Assembly: GCA_963740605.1 (NCBI GenBank)
Contig: CAVUFC010000022.1
Location: 682,001-746,000 of the forward strand
Direction: 5' to 3'
Source of the DNA: DASSUW01 sp963740605
GTDB taxonomy: Bacteria > Actinomycetota > Thermoleophilia > Solirubrobacterales > Solirubrobacteraceae
DNA length: 64,000 bases
Part shown: piece after piece, positions 41,843 through 50,402 of the stretch
Layout of the letters: each line of letters begins with the position of its first letter
Numbering within the stretch: the first letter of the stretch is position 1
The notes under the pieces: model-generated
Told to the model about the DNA's origin: nothing
The model's database searches: none
Seen by the model: only the letters and a program-made list of their open reading frames with translations
Position numbers and translations under genes: made by a program

Positions 41843-42603
41843 GGGCGCAGCACCGCCAGGAAGTCAAGCGCGCGATCCAGTCCGCCGCGTTTCAGTGCGA
41901 AGTCGCGCGTCGAGATCGCCGGCGTGAAGCGGTCGTAGAAGCGCGTCGTGAAGCCGAGGCGCCGGTGCAGCGTGTCCCAGCCCGCGTGCTCGATCGCCCA
42001 CTGGTGGAGCGCCAGGCGGCGGGCATGGAACAGGCCGAGCAGGTCGACCGAGGCGAAGTGGCGCTCGCACAGCGCGCGGTACTCGGCGGCGCGGTACTCG
42101 CGCACGTGCCACGGGTTGCCCGAGCGCTCGGCGCCCTTGGGCGCCAGGGTCAGCACATTCGGCGTCGACACGTACGCGACGCCGGCCGGCCCGATCAGCT
42201 CGCGCACGTGCGCCATCACGGCGTCGGGGTCCTGCACGTGCTCGATCGTCTGCAGGAACACGACGCAGTCCACGTCGCCGGTCCACAGCTCGAGCATGTT
42301 GCGCTCGAAGCGCACATTCGCGCCCGTGTACTTGATCCGCGCGTGCTCGAACGCGTCCGGGTTGGCGTCGACGCCGACGACCGAGTCGGCGGTGCTGCCG
42401 AGGACGGCCGATCCGTAGCCCTCGCCGCACGCGAGGTCGACCACGCGGCGGCCGTGGGCGCGCGCCGCGATCCACTCGTACACGACCAGATGGCGGCGGT
42501 ACCAGTAGTTCTCCTCCGGCACGTCCGGCAGCGTGCGCTCGCCGGTGAGCGACAGCGGCGGCACGCCGCGCGGCTGGTCGCGCTGTACGTAGAGGTCCGT
42601 CAT
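41839..42603 (-). CDS. SAM-dependent methyltransferase (Rv3030-like)
   Basis: This 254-residue class I methyltransferase has 'RRVVDLACGEGYGSAVLG' (motif I) near 52, 'VVGVDANPDAFEHA' near 75, 'VDCVVFLQTIEHVQDPDAVM' near 112 and 'VAYVSTPN' near 143. ATG 42603 matches the start of the conserved region and lies 4 bases after the stop of the upstream gene. Coupling to the GH57 gene suggests it methylates a glucan or its primer; this rests on synteny with the mycobacterial locus. Confidence 0.88.
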   Translation of the reverse strand: MTDLYVQRDQPRGVPPLSLTGERTLPDVPEENYWYRRHLVVYEWIAARAHGRRVVDLACGEGYGSAVLGSTADSVVGVDANPDAFEHARIKYTGANVRFERNMLELWTGDVDCVVFLQTIEHVQDPDAVMAHVRELIGPAGVAYVSTPNVLTLAPKGAERSGNPWHVREYRAAEYRALCERHFASVDLLGLFHARRLALHQWAIEHAGWDTLHRRLGFTTRFYDRFTPAISTRDFALKRGGLDRALDFLAVLRP

Positions 42604-42607
42604 CGCG

Positions 42608-43312
42608 TCAGAGCATGACGGCCACGCGGCGGCGGCCGTCGCGATCCACGACGCGCGAGACGACGAACACGAGCGGTGCGCGGCGTGGGCGGATGTGCAG
42701 CACGCGCGACGCGCCGAACGGGCTCTGCGCCACACGGCGTGCCAGCCGCTCGGAGCTCCCGCTGTGGATCCGCACGTCGATGCGGCAGATGCGACCGGGC
42801 GCCGTGAGGCAGCGGACGAGCATGGGCAGCCGGAGCGGATGCCCTGCGGGGCGGACGTCGTCGAACACGCCGAACGTGGCCTCGGTGCGCAGACACGTCC
42901 CGCGCGGGATGAGGTCGGTCGAGGCAGCGGGCGTCGCGTCGGACACGAACTGGCAGCTGTCGGTCGACCAGCCCACGTCGCCCGGCGCCCAGCCGAGGAA
43001 GTCGGCCGCAGTCGAATCCTCGGCGGTCAGTGCGACGTCGCCGTCGGGGAACACGCCCAGCCTATGGAGCGCGGGGCCGGCGGGCGGTCGCAGCATCGCC
43101 CGCAGGCCGTTCGCGAACCGATCGGTTCGCTCCAGCGTGAGCGGGCCGCCGGGGACCGCGAACAGGTCCGGCTCATCGGCGTCGAGGGAGTCACGCGTCG
43201 CGCGCGGGTGGACGCCACTTCGGCGCGCGACGAAGCAGTCCGGCGCGGGTACCCGCCACCCGGGACAACCACTCAGTGGCGTGTACTCCACACCTTTTGG
43301 ACGAATCGGCAT
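42608..43312 (-). CDS. Conserved-looking protein of unknown function
   Basis: This frame of about 234 residues starts at ATG 43312 (or GTG 43291). It has well-formed protein-like segments such as 'TLERTDRFANGLRAMLRPP' and 'ADFLGWAPGDVGWSTDSCQFV' and two alternating beta-strand-rich halves ('ICRIDVRIHSGSSERLARRV', 'PLVFVVSRVVDRDGRRRVAVML'). It has no signal peptide, membrane helix or recognised motif. It is first in an apparent operon with the methyltransferase and GH57 genes (4-base gap), so a link to that glucan pathway is possible. ATG 43312 is only 15 bases from the divergent ABC-transporter start. Confidence 0.65.
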   Translation of the reverse strand: MPIRPKGVEYTPLSGCPGWRVPAPDCFVARRSGVHPRATRDSLDADEPDLFAVPGGPLTLERTDRFANGLRAMLRPPAGPALHRLGVFPDGDVALTAEDSTAADFLGWAPGDVGWSTDSCQFVSDATPAASTDLIPRGTCLRTEATFGVFDDVRPAGHPLRLPMLVRCLTAPGRICRIDVRIHSGSSERLARRVAQSPFGASRVLHIRPRRAPLVFVVSRVVDRDGRRRVAVML

Positions 43313-43318
43313 TAGGGT
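43313..43318 (+). promoter_or_regulatory. Putative -10 box (TAGGGT) for the polyamine transporter operon
   Basis: A TANNNT hexamer lies 9 bases before TTG 43328, within the 15-base gap to the divergent gene. It is identical to the box at 36031-36036. Confidence 0.4.
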
Positions 43319-43327
43319 CCTGCCAAC

Positions 43328-44344
43328 TTGGACACAGCACCTCCCGACATCCGGCTGCGCGGACTCGTCAAGCGCTATGGGGATCTCGCGGCCGTCGACG
43401 GCGTCGACCTCGACGTCGAACGTGGCGAGTTCTTCACGCTGCTCGGGCCGTCCGGCTCGGGCAAGACCACGACGCTGCGGCTGATCGCCGGCTTCGAGCG
43501 GCCGGACGGCGGCGTCGTCGAACTGGCGGGGCAGGACGTGTCGGACCGGCCGCCGTTCGCGCGCAACGTCAACACCGTTTTCCAGGACTACGCGCTGTTC
43601 CCGCACCTCAGCGTGGCCGACAACATCGCCTACGGACTGCGCATCCGCAAGGTGCCGAGGGAGGAGCGCGACCGACGCACGAGCGAGGCGCTCGACATGG
43701 TGCGCCTGCCCGGGCTCGGCGGCCGCAAGCCGAGCCAGCTGTCCGGAGGCCAGCGGCAGCGTGTCGCGCTCGCGCGCGCGATCGTCAACCGCCCCCAGGT
43801 GCTCCTGCTCGACGAGCCGCTCGGCGCGCTCGACCTCAAGCTGCGCCAGGAGATGCAGGTCGAGCTCAAGAGCATCCAGCAGGAGGTCGGGATCACCTTC
43901 GTCTACGTGACGCACGACCAGGAGGAGGCGCTGACGATGAGCGACCGCCTGGCCGTGTTCAACGAAGGCCAGATCGTGCAGGTCGGGCACCCCGCCGAGG
44001 TCTACGAGCGCCCGGGCAGCGAGTTCGTCGCCGGCTTCGTGGGCGTCTCGAACGTGCTCGAGCGCGGCGGCCGCCGGTTCACGATCCGGCCGGAGAAGAT
44101 CCGCCTGCTCGACGCGGCGCGTGACGACCTGCACACCGAGGGCGGCGTGGTCCGCGACGTCGCCTACATCGGCATGGTCACCCGTTATCTGGTCGACCTC
44201 GAGCGCGGCGGCGAGCTGCAGGTGGTGCGGCAGAACCTCGAGACGTCCTCGACCGAGGCGCTCGAGCAGCAGGGCCGGCAGGTGACAGTGGGGTGGAGCG
44301 AGGAGCACACGTACGCGATCCCGAAGGACGAGGAGGGCACGTGA
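43328..44344 (+). CDS. potA: Spermidine/putrescine-type ABC importer ATPase
   Basis: This 338-residue ATPase has Walker A 'GPSGSGKTTT' near 40, 'LSGGQRQRVALARA' near 139, Walker B 'LLLDEPLGALD' near 159, the 'VTHDQEEA' switch, and a C-terminal TOBE-like domain ('FTIRPEKIRLL'). It is the PotA/FbpC-type ATPase that energises polyamine import. The start is TTG 43328, placed by the TAGGGT box. The stop overlaps the binding-protein start (GTGA). The order is potA-potD-potB-potC. Confidence 0.93.
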   Translation: MDTAPPDIRLRGLVKRYGDLAAVDGVDLDVERGEFFTLLGPSGSGKTTTLRLIAGFERPDGGVVELAGQDVSDRPPFARNVNTVFQDYALFPHLSVADNIAYGLRIRKVPREERDRRTSEALDMVRLPGLGGRKPSQLSGGQRQRVALARAIVNRPQVLLLDEPLGALDLKLRQEMQVELKSIQQEVGITFVYVTHDQEEALTMSDRLAVFNEGQIVQVGHPAEVYERPGSEFVAGFVGVSNVLERGGRRFTIRPEKIRLLDAARDDLHTEGGVVRDVAYIGMVTRYLVDLERGGELQVVRQNLETSSTEALEQQGRQVTVGWSEEHTYAIPKDEEGT

Positions 44345-45537
44345 GGTACGCGAGATGGATCGCGCTGGTCGCGGTCACGACCGCCATGGCCGTGGTGGTC
44401 GGCTGTGGTGGCGACGACTCCGGAAGTTCGTCGGGCAGCCAGGTCAAGGCGCCCGAGGGGCCGAAGGCGCTCGACAAGCTCGGCGCCGGTGAGGGCGAGG
44501 TCGACCTGATCGCCTGGGCCGGCTACGTCGAGGACGGCTCGACCGACCCGAAGGTCGACTGGGTGTCGGACTTCGAGAAGGACACGGGCTGCCAGGTCAA
44601 GGTCAAGATCGGCAACACGTCGGACGAGATGGTCACGCTGATGCGCACCGGCCAGTACGACGGCGTGTCGGCATCCGGCGACGCGACGCTGCGCCTGATC
44701 GCGGGCGGCGACGTCGCCCCGGTGAACACCGATCTGGTCCCGAACTACGCCGACGTCTTCGACGGCCTCAAGGACCAGCCGTGGAACAGCGTCGACGGCA
44801 AGCCCTACGGCATCCCGCACGGCCGCGGCGCGAACCTGCTGATGTGGCGCTCGGACGACGTCAAGCCGGCGCCGGATTCGTGGGGCGCCGTGTTCGACGC
44901 CAACTCGCCCTACAAGGGCAAGGTCACGGCCTACGACAACCCGATCTACATCGCCGACGCGGCGCTGTACCTGAAGGCGACGCAGCCCGATCTCGGGATC
45001 GACAACCCGTACGAGCTCGACGACAAGCAATTCCAGGCATCGGTCGACCTGCTCAAGAAGCAGCGCGGGATCATCGGCGAGTACTGGTCGGACTACACCA
45101 AGGAGCAGGCCGCGTTCACGAGCGGCGACTCCGTGCTCGGCACGACCTGGCAGGTGATCGCCAACCTGCTGGACGCCGACAAGGTGCCGGTCAAGACGAT
45201 CCTCCCGAAGGAGGGCGCGACCGGGTGGTCGGACACGTGGATGATCGCGTCCAAGGCCAAGCACCCGAACTGCATGTACATGTGGATGAACCACATCATC
45301 TCGCCGCAGGCGAACGCGCAGGTGGCGGAGTGGTTCGGCGAGGCTCCGGCGAACTCGAAGTCGTGCGCCGAGACCGCCGACCCCAACCACTGCAAGATCT
45401 TCCACGCGGACGACGAGGACTACTTCTCGAAGGTGTCCTACTGGACGACCCCCGTCAAGGACTGCGGTGACGACCGCGGAGCAGTCTGTAAGGACTACTC
45501 CGAGTGGGTCCAGGCGTGGACGGCAATCAAGGGCTAG
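44341..45537 (+). CDS. potD: Spermidine/putrescine-type solute-binding lipoprotein
   Basis: This 398-residue protein has a lipobox 'AVVVGC' near 22 and a Gly/Ser linker. A PotD-like periplasmic-binding fold follows ('GEVDLIAWAGYVEDGS', 'YGIPHGRGANLLMW', 'GTTWQVIANLL', 'GWSDTWMIASKAKHPN'). Acidic and aromatic residues typical of polyamine binding are present, but the exact ligand is not assigned. GTG 44341 overlaps the potA stop by four bases. The C-terminal region has several Cys that could form disulfides. Confidence 0.9.
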   Translation: MRYARWIALVAVTTAMAVVVGCGGDDSGSSSGSQVKAPEGPKALDKLGAGEGEVDLIAWAGYVEDGSTDPKVDWVSDFEKDTGCQVKVKIGNTSDEMVTLMRTGQYDGVSASGDATLRLIAGGDVAPVNTDLVPNYADVFDGLKDQPWNSVDGKPYGIPHGRGANLLMWRSDDVKPAPDSWGAVFDANSPYKGKVTAYDNPIYIADAALYLKATQPDLGIDNPYELDDKQFQASVDLLKKQRGIIGEYWSDYTKEQAAFTSGDSVLGTTWQVIANLLDADKVPVKTILPKEGATGWSDTWMIASKAKHPNCMYMWMNHIISPQANAQVAEWFGEAPANSKSCAETADPNHCKIFHADDEDYFSKVSYWTTPVKDCGDDRGAVCKDYSEWVQAWTAIKG

Positions 45538-46382
45538 CCGCAAGCCTCTGGCGTCGGCCCCGCCTGCAGCTCTCGTTGCTGCTGGCGGGGCCGATCGGCT
45601 GGCTGGTGATCGCCTACCTGGGGTCGCTGGCCGTCCTGTTCCTGGCCGCGTTCTGGCAGCTCGACACGTTCTCCGGGAAGGTCGTTCACAGCTACGGCCT
45701 GCAGAACTTCGAGACGCTGATCCGGGAGGACGTGTACCGCTCGATCGTCCTCCGGACCGTGCTGATCGCGGCCGCGGTGACGGTGACCGACGCGCTGCTC
45801 GCGTTCCCGATCGCGTTCTATATGGCGAAGGTCGCCCGGCGGCGGGCGCGGGCGCTGCTGGTGATCCTGATCGTGATGCCGCTGTGGTCGTCGTACCTGG
45901 TCAAGGTCTACAGCTGGCGGATCATCCTGGCCGAGGACGGGATCCTGAACTGGGCGCTCGCGCCGTTCGGGCTGCACGGGCCGGGGTTCGGCAACGTCGC
46001 GACCTGGCTGGTCTTCTCCTATCTCTGGCTCCCGTACATGATCCTGCCGATCTACGCGGGCCTCGAGCGCATCCCGAACTCGCTGCTCGACGCGTCCGGT
46101 GACCTCGGTGGGGGCGCGGGGATGACGTTCCGGCGCGTGGTGTTCCCGCTCGCGCTGCCGGCCGTGGTCGCCGGCTCGATCTTCACGTTCTCGCTGACGC
46201 TCGGCGACTACATCACGCCGCAGATCGTGTCCAGCACGCAGTTCATCGGCAACGTCGTCTACACGAACGTCGGCGTGGCGAACAACCTGCCGCTCGCCGC
46301 CGCGTTCGCGACGGTGCCGGTGATCATCATGATCCTCTACCTGCTCGGCGCCCGGCGGCTCGGCGCCTTCGAGTCGCTCTGA
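45516..46382 (+). CDS. potB: Polyamine ABC importer permease PotB-like
   Basis: This 288-residue permease has six transmembrane helices and the cytoplasmic EAA-type loop ('ASGDLGGGAGMTFRRVVFPLALPAV'). Start GTG 45516 sits inside the end of the binding-protein gene; GTG 45504 is an alternative. The stop overlaps the next start by one base (TGATG). It pairs with the PotC-like permease to form the membrane channel. Confidence 0.9.
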   Translation: MDGNQGLAASLWRRPRLQLSLLLAGPIGWLVIAYLGSLAVLFLAAFWQLDTFSGKVVHSYGLQNFETLIREDVYRSIVLRTVLIAAAVTVTDALLAFPIAFYMAKVARRRARALLVILIVMPLWSSYLVKVYSWRIILAEDGILNWALAPFGLHGPGFGNVATWLVFSYLWLPYMILPIYAGLERIPNSLLDASGDLGGGAGMTFRRVVFPLALPAVVAGSIFTFSLTLGDYITPQIVSSTQFIGNVVYTNVGVANNLPLAAAFATVPVIIMILYLLGARRLGAFESL

Positions 46383-47218
46383 TGCATCTCTCGGGTCGCG
46401 CGCGTGTACTGCTGCGGATCGGGACCGGCATCACGCTGGCGTTCATGTACATCCCGCTGCTGGTGATCCTGCTGTACGCGTTCAACTCGCGGCGGACGCT
46501 GAAGTGGCCGATCCCGGGCTTCACGCTGGAGTGGTTCAACAAGGCCTTCCACAACCCGGGCGTGCGCGACGCGCTGCTCACGACGATCAAGGCGGCGACC
46601 GGTGCGACGCTGATCGCGCTGTTCCTGGGGACGCTCGCGGCGCTGGCGGTCGCCCGCCACCGCTTCTTCGGCCGCGAGACGATCTCGTTCCTCGTCGTGC
46701 TCCCGATCGCGCTGCCCGGCATCGTCACCGGGATGGCGCTGAACGCGACGTTCCGCGAGGTCCTGACGCCGTTCGGCGTCGGGTTGGGACTGTTCACGGT
46801 GATCGTGGGCCACGCCACGTTCTGCATCGTCGTGATCTACAACAACTCGATCGCGCGGCTGCGGCGATTGTCGACCTCGTTCGAGGAGGCGTCGGCCGAC
46901 CTCGGCGCGAGCACCTGGCAGACGTTCCGGCTCGTCACGTTGCCGTCGCTGCGCTCGGCGATGGTCGCCGGCGCGCTGCTCGCGTTCGCGCTGTCGTTCG
47001 ACGAGGTGATCGTGACGACGTTCACCGCCGGCCAGCAGGAGACGCTGCCGATCTGGATCCTCACGAACCTCTCGCGGCCGAACCAGCTGCCGATCGTCAA
47101 CGTGGTCGGCGTGCTGATGATCCTGCTGTCGGCGATCCCGGTCTACTTCGCGCACCGGCTGACCGTCGACAGCGAGGGCGACTCGGCGGCCGTCGCCCCC
47201 GCAGGTGCCGTTCCCTAG
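46382..47218 (+). CDS. potC: Polyamine ABC importer permease PotC-like
   Basis: This 278-residue permease has six helices ('FMYIPLLVILLYAFNSRR' first) and an EAA loop 'EEASADLGASTWQTFRLVTLPSLRSA'. The extracytoplasmic 'NSRRTLKWPIPGFTLEWF' block is typical of PotC. It completes the importer. The last four bases overlap the 3' end of the convergent FKBP gene. Confidence 0.92.
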   Translation: MHLSGRARVLLRIGTGITLAFMYIPLLVILLYAFNSRRTLKWPIPGFTLEWFNKAFHNPGVRDALLTTIKAATGATLIALFLGTLAALAVARHRFFGRETISFLVVLPIALPGIVTGMALNATFREVLTPFGVGLGLFTVIVGHATFCIVVIYNNSIARLRRLSTSFEEASADLGASTWQTFRLVTLPSLRSAMVAGALLAFALSFDEVIVTTFTAGQQETLPIWILTNLSRPNQLPIVNVVGVLMILLSAIPVYFAHRLTVDSEGDSAAVAPAGAVP

Positions 47219-47628
47219 AGGGCGTCGACGACGAAGACGAGCGACTCGTCGGGGCCGATCACGCCGCCCGCGCCGCGGCTGCCGTAGCCGAGGTGCGGCG
47301 GGATCACGAGCAGCCGGCGGCCGCCCGCGCGCATGCCCTGGACGCCCTTGTCCCAGCCGCCGATCACGCGGCCGGCGCCGACCGGGAAGCTGAACGGCTG
47401 CGCCCCGCGGTCCCAGCTCGAGTCGAACTCGTTGCCGGTCGACCACGAGACGCCGACGTACTGCACGTCGGCGGTGTCGCCGTGGGCGATCTCGGCGCCG
47501 TCGCCGTCGACGAGGTCGTGAGTGACGAGGTCGGTGGGCGGCGTGGTGTCGCTCTGAACGGTCACGGCCGGCTTGACGGAGAGGTCGCTCGCGCCGTCGA
47601 CGGTGACGCCTGGGTGGCCTGATGTCAT
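47215..47628 (-). CDS. FKBP-type peptidyl-prolyl cis-trans isomerase
   Basis: This 137-residue FKBP domain has 'ADVQYVGVSWSTGNEFDSSWDRG' near 53, 'FSFPVGAGRVIGGWDKGVQGMRAGGRRLLVIPPHLGYG' core pieces near 79-115 and a terminal 'GPDESLVFVVDAL' strand. The Trp/Tyr/Phe pocket residues are present. There is no signal peptide, so it is cytosolic. It lies 10 bases after the lipoprotein gene and is probably co-transcribed. Confidence 0.93.
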   Translation of the reverse strand: MTSGHPGVTVDGASDLSVKPAVTVQSDTTPPTDLVTHDLVDGDGAEIAHGDTADVQYVGVSWSTGNEFDSSWDRGAQPFSFPVGAGRVIGGWDKGVQGMRAGGRRLLVIPPHLGYGSRGAGGVIGPDESLVFVVDAL

Positions 47629-47638
47629 GGCAACCAGG

Positions 47639-48160
47639 CTAGTTGTCGATGTGGCCGATCGCCCCGTGGAAGCTCGATGAGATCTCGCGGCCCGTGTCGC
47701 CGTCGATGATCGCGTCGAGATTGTGGACGAGCGGGCGGATCGAGCGCGGCATGCGATCCGCCGTGACGGTAATCGACTGCTTCCCGCGCCGGATCATGTA
47801 GCGGATGTCGTTGTCCCAGCCCCCGAACCCGCCGGGCTTCACCGTCATGCCGTCGAGTCGCTTGAACGGCGCGTGCTCCGCGAGCGCAGTCGAGCGCGCG
47901 GCGTCGGCCGAGTCGAGCGCGACGGCGAGCTTCGTGAAGCCAGCGTGGCCGCCCCCACGGATCACCTGCGCCGTGCCGTCGGCGCGCAGGCTGACCGAGT
48001 AGGGCGTCGGGTCGTCGCCCTGGACGCGGTAGAGGTAGACGACCTCGGGCGCGAGCTTCTTCGGCGCCGGTGTCGGCGTCCGCTTCGCCACCGGCTTGCT
48101 CTCGCCGCCGCCACACCCCGCAACCGCAACTGTGACGATCCCTATCACCAGCGCACGCAT
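47639..48160 (-). CDS. Lipoprotein of unknown function
   Basis: This 173-residue protein has the lipobox 'VTVAVAGC' near 15, a Thr/Pro/Lys spacer and a beta-rich domain ('PYSVSLRADGTAQVIRGG', 'FKRLDGMTVKPGGFGGWDNDIRY', 'QSITVTADRMP'). No known family is recognised. ATG 48160 follows a TACTCT -10 box by 10 bases. Confidence 0.78.
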   Translation of the reverse strand: MRALVIGIVTVAVAGCGGGESKPVAKRTPTPAPKKLAPEVVYLYRVQGDDPTPYSVSLRADGTAQVIRGGGHAGFTKLAVALDSADAARSTALAEHAPFKRLDGMTVKPGGFGGWDNDIRYMIRRGKQSITVTADRMPRSIRPLVHNLDAIIDGDTGREISSSFHGAIGHIDN

Positions 48161-48170
48161 GTTGGCGGTG

Positions 48171-48176
48171 AGAGTA
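48171..48176 (-). promoter_or_regulatory. Putative -10 box (TACTCT) for the lipoprotein-FKBP unit
   Basis: A minus-strand TANNNT hexamer lies 10 bases before ATG 48160, which predicts a leader of only a few bases. Confidence 0.38.
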
Positions 48177-48191
48177 CCCGAAATCGAGGCT

Positions 48192-48197
48192 TAGACT
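48192..48197 (+). promoter_or_regulatory. Putative -10 box (TAGACT) for the Lon-substrate-domain gene
   Basis: A TANNNT hexamer ends 6 bases before GTG 48204, ideal spacing for a leaderless mRNA. Confidence 0.42.
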
Positions 48198-48203
48198 CCG
48201 TTC

Positions 48204-48827
48204 GTGGACCTCGTCCGCGACTTCCCGCTGTTCCCGCTCGGTCTCGTCGCGCTCCCGACCGAGCTCGTGCCGCTGCACATCTTCGAGGACCGCTACAAGA
48301 CGATGATCGAGCGCTGCCTCGACGAGGAGATCGAGTTCGGGATCGTCTGGATGGCCGACGACGGGCTGCGCCCGATCGGCTGCGCCTGCGAGGTCGCCGA
48401 GGTCGTCGAGCGGATGGACGACGGCCGGCTGAACCTGCTCGCCCGCGGCACGCGGCCGTTCCGGATCGAGACGCGTCAGGACGAGCTCCCGTACCCCGCC
48501 GGTACCGTCGAGTTCCTCGCCGACCGGGCCGAGGACACGGACTCCGAGGCCGCCGAGGCTGCTCACGCCGCCTACGCCGAGCTGGTCAACGAGGCCACGG
48601 ACCGCGAGCCCGACCTCACCGAGATCGGCGCGATGAGCGCGTACCAGATGGCCGCCACCGTCGAGTTCGGGCTCGACGCCAAGCAAGGTCTGCTCGACCT
48701 GCGCTCGGAGGCCGCTCGGCTGCGGCTCGTCACGCGGCTGTTCCGCGCGGCGATCAAGCGCCTGGACTTCGTCAACCGCGCGCAGGCCCGCGCGCGGTCG
48801 AACGGGCGCGTGCACTTCCAGGCCTGA
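48204..48827 (+). CDS. Lon substrate-binding-domain protein
   Basis: This 207-residue protein consists of the Lon N-terminal (PUA-like) substrate-binding domain ('FPLFPLGLVALPTELVPLHIFEDRYKTMIERCL', 'GIVWMADDGLRPIGCACEV'). A helical C-terminal part follows, without the AAA+ or protease domains. Such stand-alone proteins are widespread and of uncertain role (adaptor, or ring-ligase-like cofactor). Start GTG 48204 is from the -10 box. It is monocistronic. Confidence 0.9.
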   Translation: MDLVRDFPLFPLGLVALPTELVPLHIFEDRYKTMIERCLDEEIEFGIVWMADDGLRPIGCACEVAEVVERMDDGRLNLLARGTRPFRIETRQDELPYPAGTVEFLADRAEDTDSEAAEAAHAAYAELVNEATDREPDLTEIGAMSAYQMAATVEFGLDAKQGLLDLRSEAARLRLVTRLFRAAIKRLDFVNRAQARARSNGRVHFQA

Positions 48828-48911
48828 GCCGGATGACTGATCCCACGACCCCCGCGCCCGCCTGCGCGCGTCCCGCGGCCATGCAGGCACGCGGGCCGCG
48901 GAATCAATCAT

Positions 48912-50402
48912 CTACTCCGGGTCCTGGCGCAGCAGCGTGGCGAGGATGGCGGTCCCGGCGATCGCCCACAGCCCGGCCGGCACGAGCGCACTCGAGTTGT
49001 TGCCGACGATCGCGAGCGGGACGCCGGCGAGGACGAGACCGACCACCGGCCAGCGGAGCAGCCACCACAGGATCGAGCCGGCCCCGCCGGTCGGATCGGC
49101 CGCCGTCGCGTTCGCGAGGACGCTCACCGGCAGCCTCCCGCCGCGCCGCGCCGACATCGCCGCGGTGGTCGCGAGCCCGGGCGCCACCACGACGGCGACG
49201 AGCGCGGGCGCCGGCAGCGCGCCGCCGATCGCGCACCCGGCGGCCGCGAGCGCCGCGGTCACGGTCGCGATCGCGGCGGGCAGGATCGCGTGGGCGGACA
49301 CGATCGTGCCGGCGCGTGGGAGCAGCAGCGCGCGCGTGCGGTCCGGGACGTCGAGCTCGGCGCGCAACGGGCCGAGCAGCATCGCGCAGCCGGCGTAGGC
49401 GATCAGGACCCCGAACGTGACCGCAGCGGGCTTGTCGGCCGCGAGCGTCACGAGCGCGGTCCCGCCCGCGACGACCGCCGCCGCCTCGAGCACTCGCGCC
49501 GGTGAGCGCAGCATCGCCATCGCGTCGCGCCAGACGACGGTCAGCTCGTCGTGCCCGCGGGAGAGCGCCCGGAGCCGCCGCAGGTCGGCGCGGACGCTCC
49601 ACGACTCGCGGGCGGCGGCGGCGCGCGCGAGCCCGCGTCGCGCCGTGCGCACGTCGAAGCTGGCAATCGAGGCGACCGCCGTCGCCCGCGCCTCGGCGCG
49701 CCGCATGTGCCGCTCGGCCGAGCAGTTGCCCGATCCACGCAGGGCGCTCGTCACCGCGCCGGCCGTCACCGGTACCAGCACAACCGCGGCAGCAACGGTC
49801 GAGAACGCCGCGTCGGCGCCCGCGAACGCGAGCGCGGCAGCCAACGCCGCCACCGGCCACAGCGCGAGCCGGAACGCACGCTCGGCGCGCTCGGATCGCT
49901 CCACCGCCCACGCGGCCGCGACGCCGAGCAAGCCGAGCTCGACGACCCCACCCGTGACGCCCACGATCTGCGTCGCGTCGACACCACGGTGCTCGCCGCC
50001 GAGCCCGATCAGCAGCACGGCCGCGATGAGTGCGCCCAACGCGGCGCCGGCCACGTGCGACCACGCCAGCCGTCGGACGCTCAGCGCGCGCCGCGACAGC
50101 GGGGCGCCGAGCAGGAAGCCGACGTCGGCAACCGTGAACACCACCGGGCCCTGGTAGACGCCCCAGTGCGCCACGACGACCAGCGCGACAAGTGCCAGCG
50201 ACGGCCCGTAGGTCGCCAGCCAGTGCGGCGTCACGACCTGCGCCAGCGCCGAGCTCGCGGTTCCGTACGCCATCGCGCCGAAGATCGCGGTGACGATCGC
50301 CACCGTGTACGCGACGTCCAGCCGGTGCCCCAGCGTCGGCGGCGGCCGCACCACCCGCCACCACGCCCGCACGGCATGGACGCGACTTACAGCGTCACCC
50401 AT
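48912..50402 (-). CDS. Polytopic membrane protein, probable ABC transporter partner
   Basis: This 496-residue protein has about eleven to twelve hydrophobic helices in two halves separated by a charged central region (about 240-290, 'RHMRRAEARATAVASIASFD'). It is not a standard ABC-2 permease sequence. It overlaps the preceding ATPase gene by 16 bases, so the pair probably forms one transporter. It is the last of a six-gene minus-strand array beginning at 54081. Substrate unknown. Confidence 0.75.
   Translation of the reverse strand: MGDAVSRVHAVRAWWRVVRPPPTLGHRLDVAYTVAIVTAIFGAMAYGTASSALAQVVTPHWLATYGPSLALVALVVVAHWGVYQGPVVFTVADVGFLLGAPLSRRALSVRRLAWSHVAGAALGALIAAVLLIGLGGEHRGVDATQIVGVTGGVVELGLLGVAAAWAVERSERAERAFRLALWPVAALAAALAFAGADAAFSTVAAAVVLVPVTAGAVTSALRGSGNCSAERHMRRAEARATAVASIASFDVRTARRGLARAAAARESWSVRADLRRLRALSRGHDELTVVWRDAMAMLRSPARVLEAAAVVAGGTALVTLAADKPAAVTFGVLIAYAGCAMLLGPLRAELDVPDRTRALLLPRAGTIVSAHAILPAAIATVTAALAAAGCAIGGALPAPALVAVVVAPGLATTAAMSARRGGRLPVSVLANATAADPTGGAGSILWWLLRWPVVGLVLAGVPLAIVGNNSSALVPAGLWAIAGTAILATLLRQDPE

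Noticed and set aside
42608..44308. A single 566-codon minus-strand gene across 42.6-44.3 kb
   Set aside because: Only the part below about 43312 looks like protein; the rest is antisense to the well-supported potA gene.
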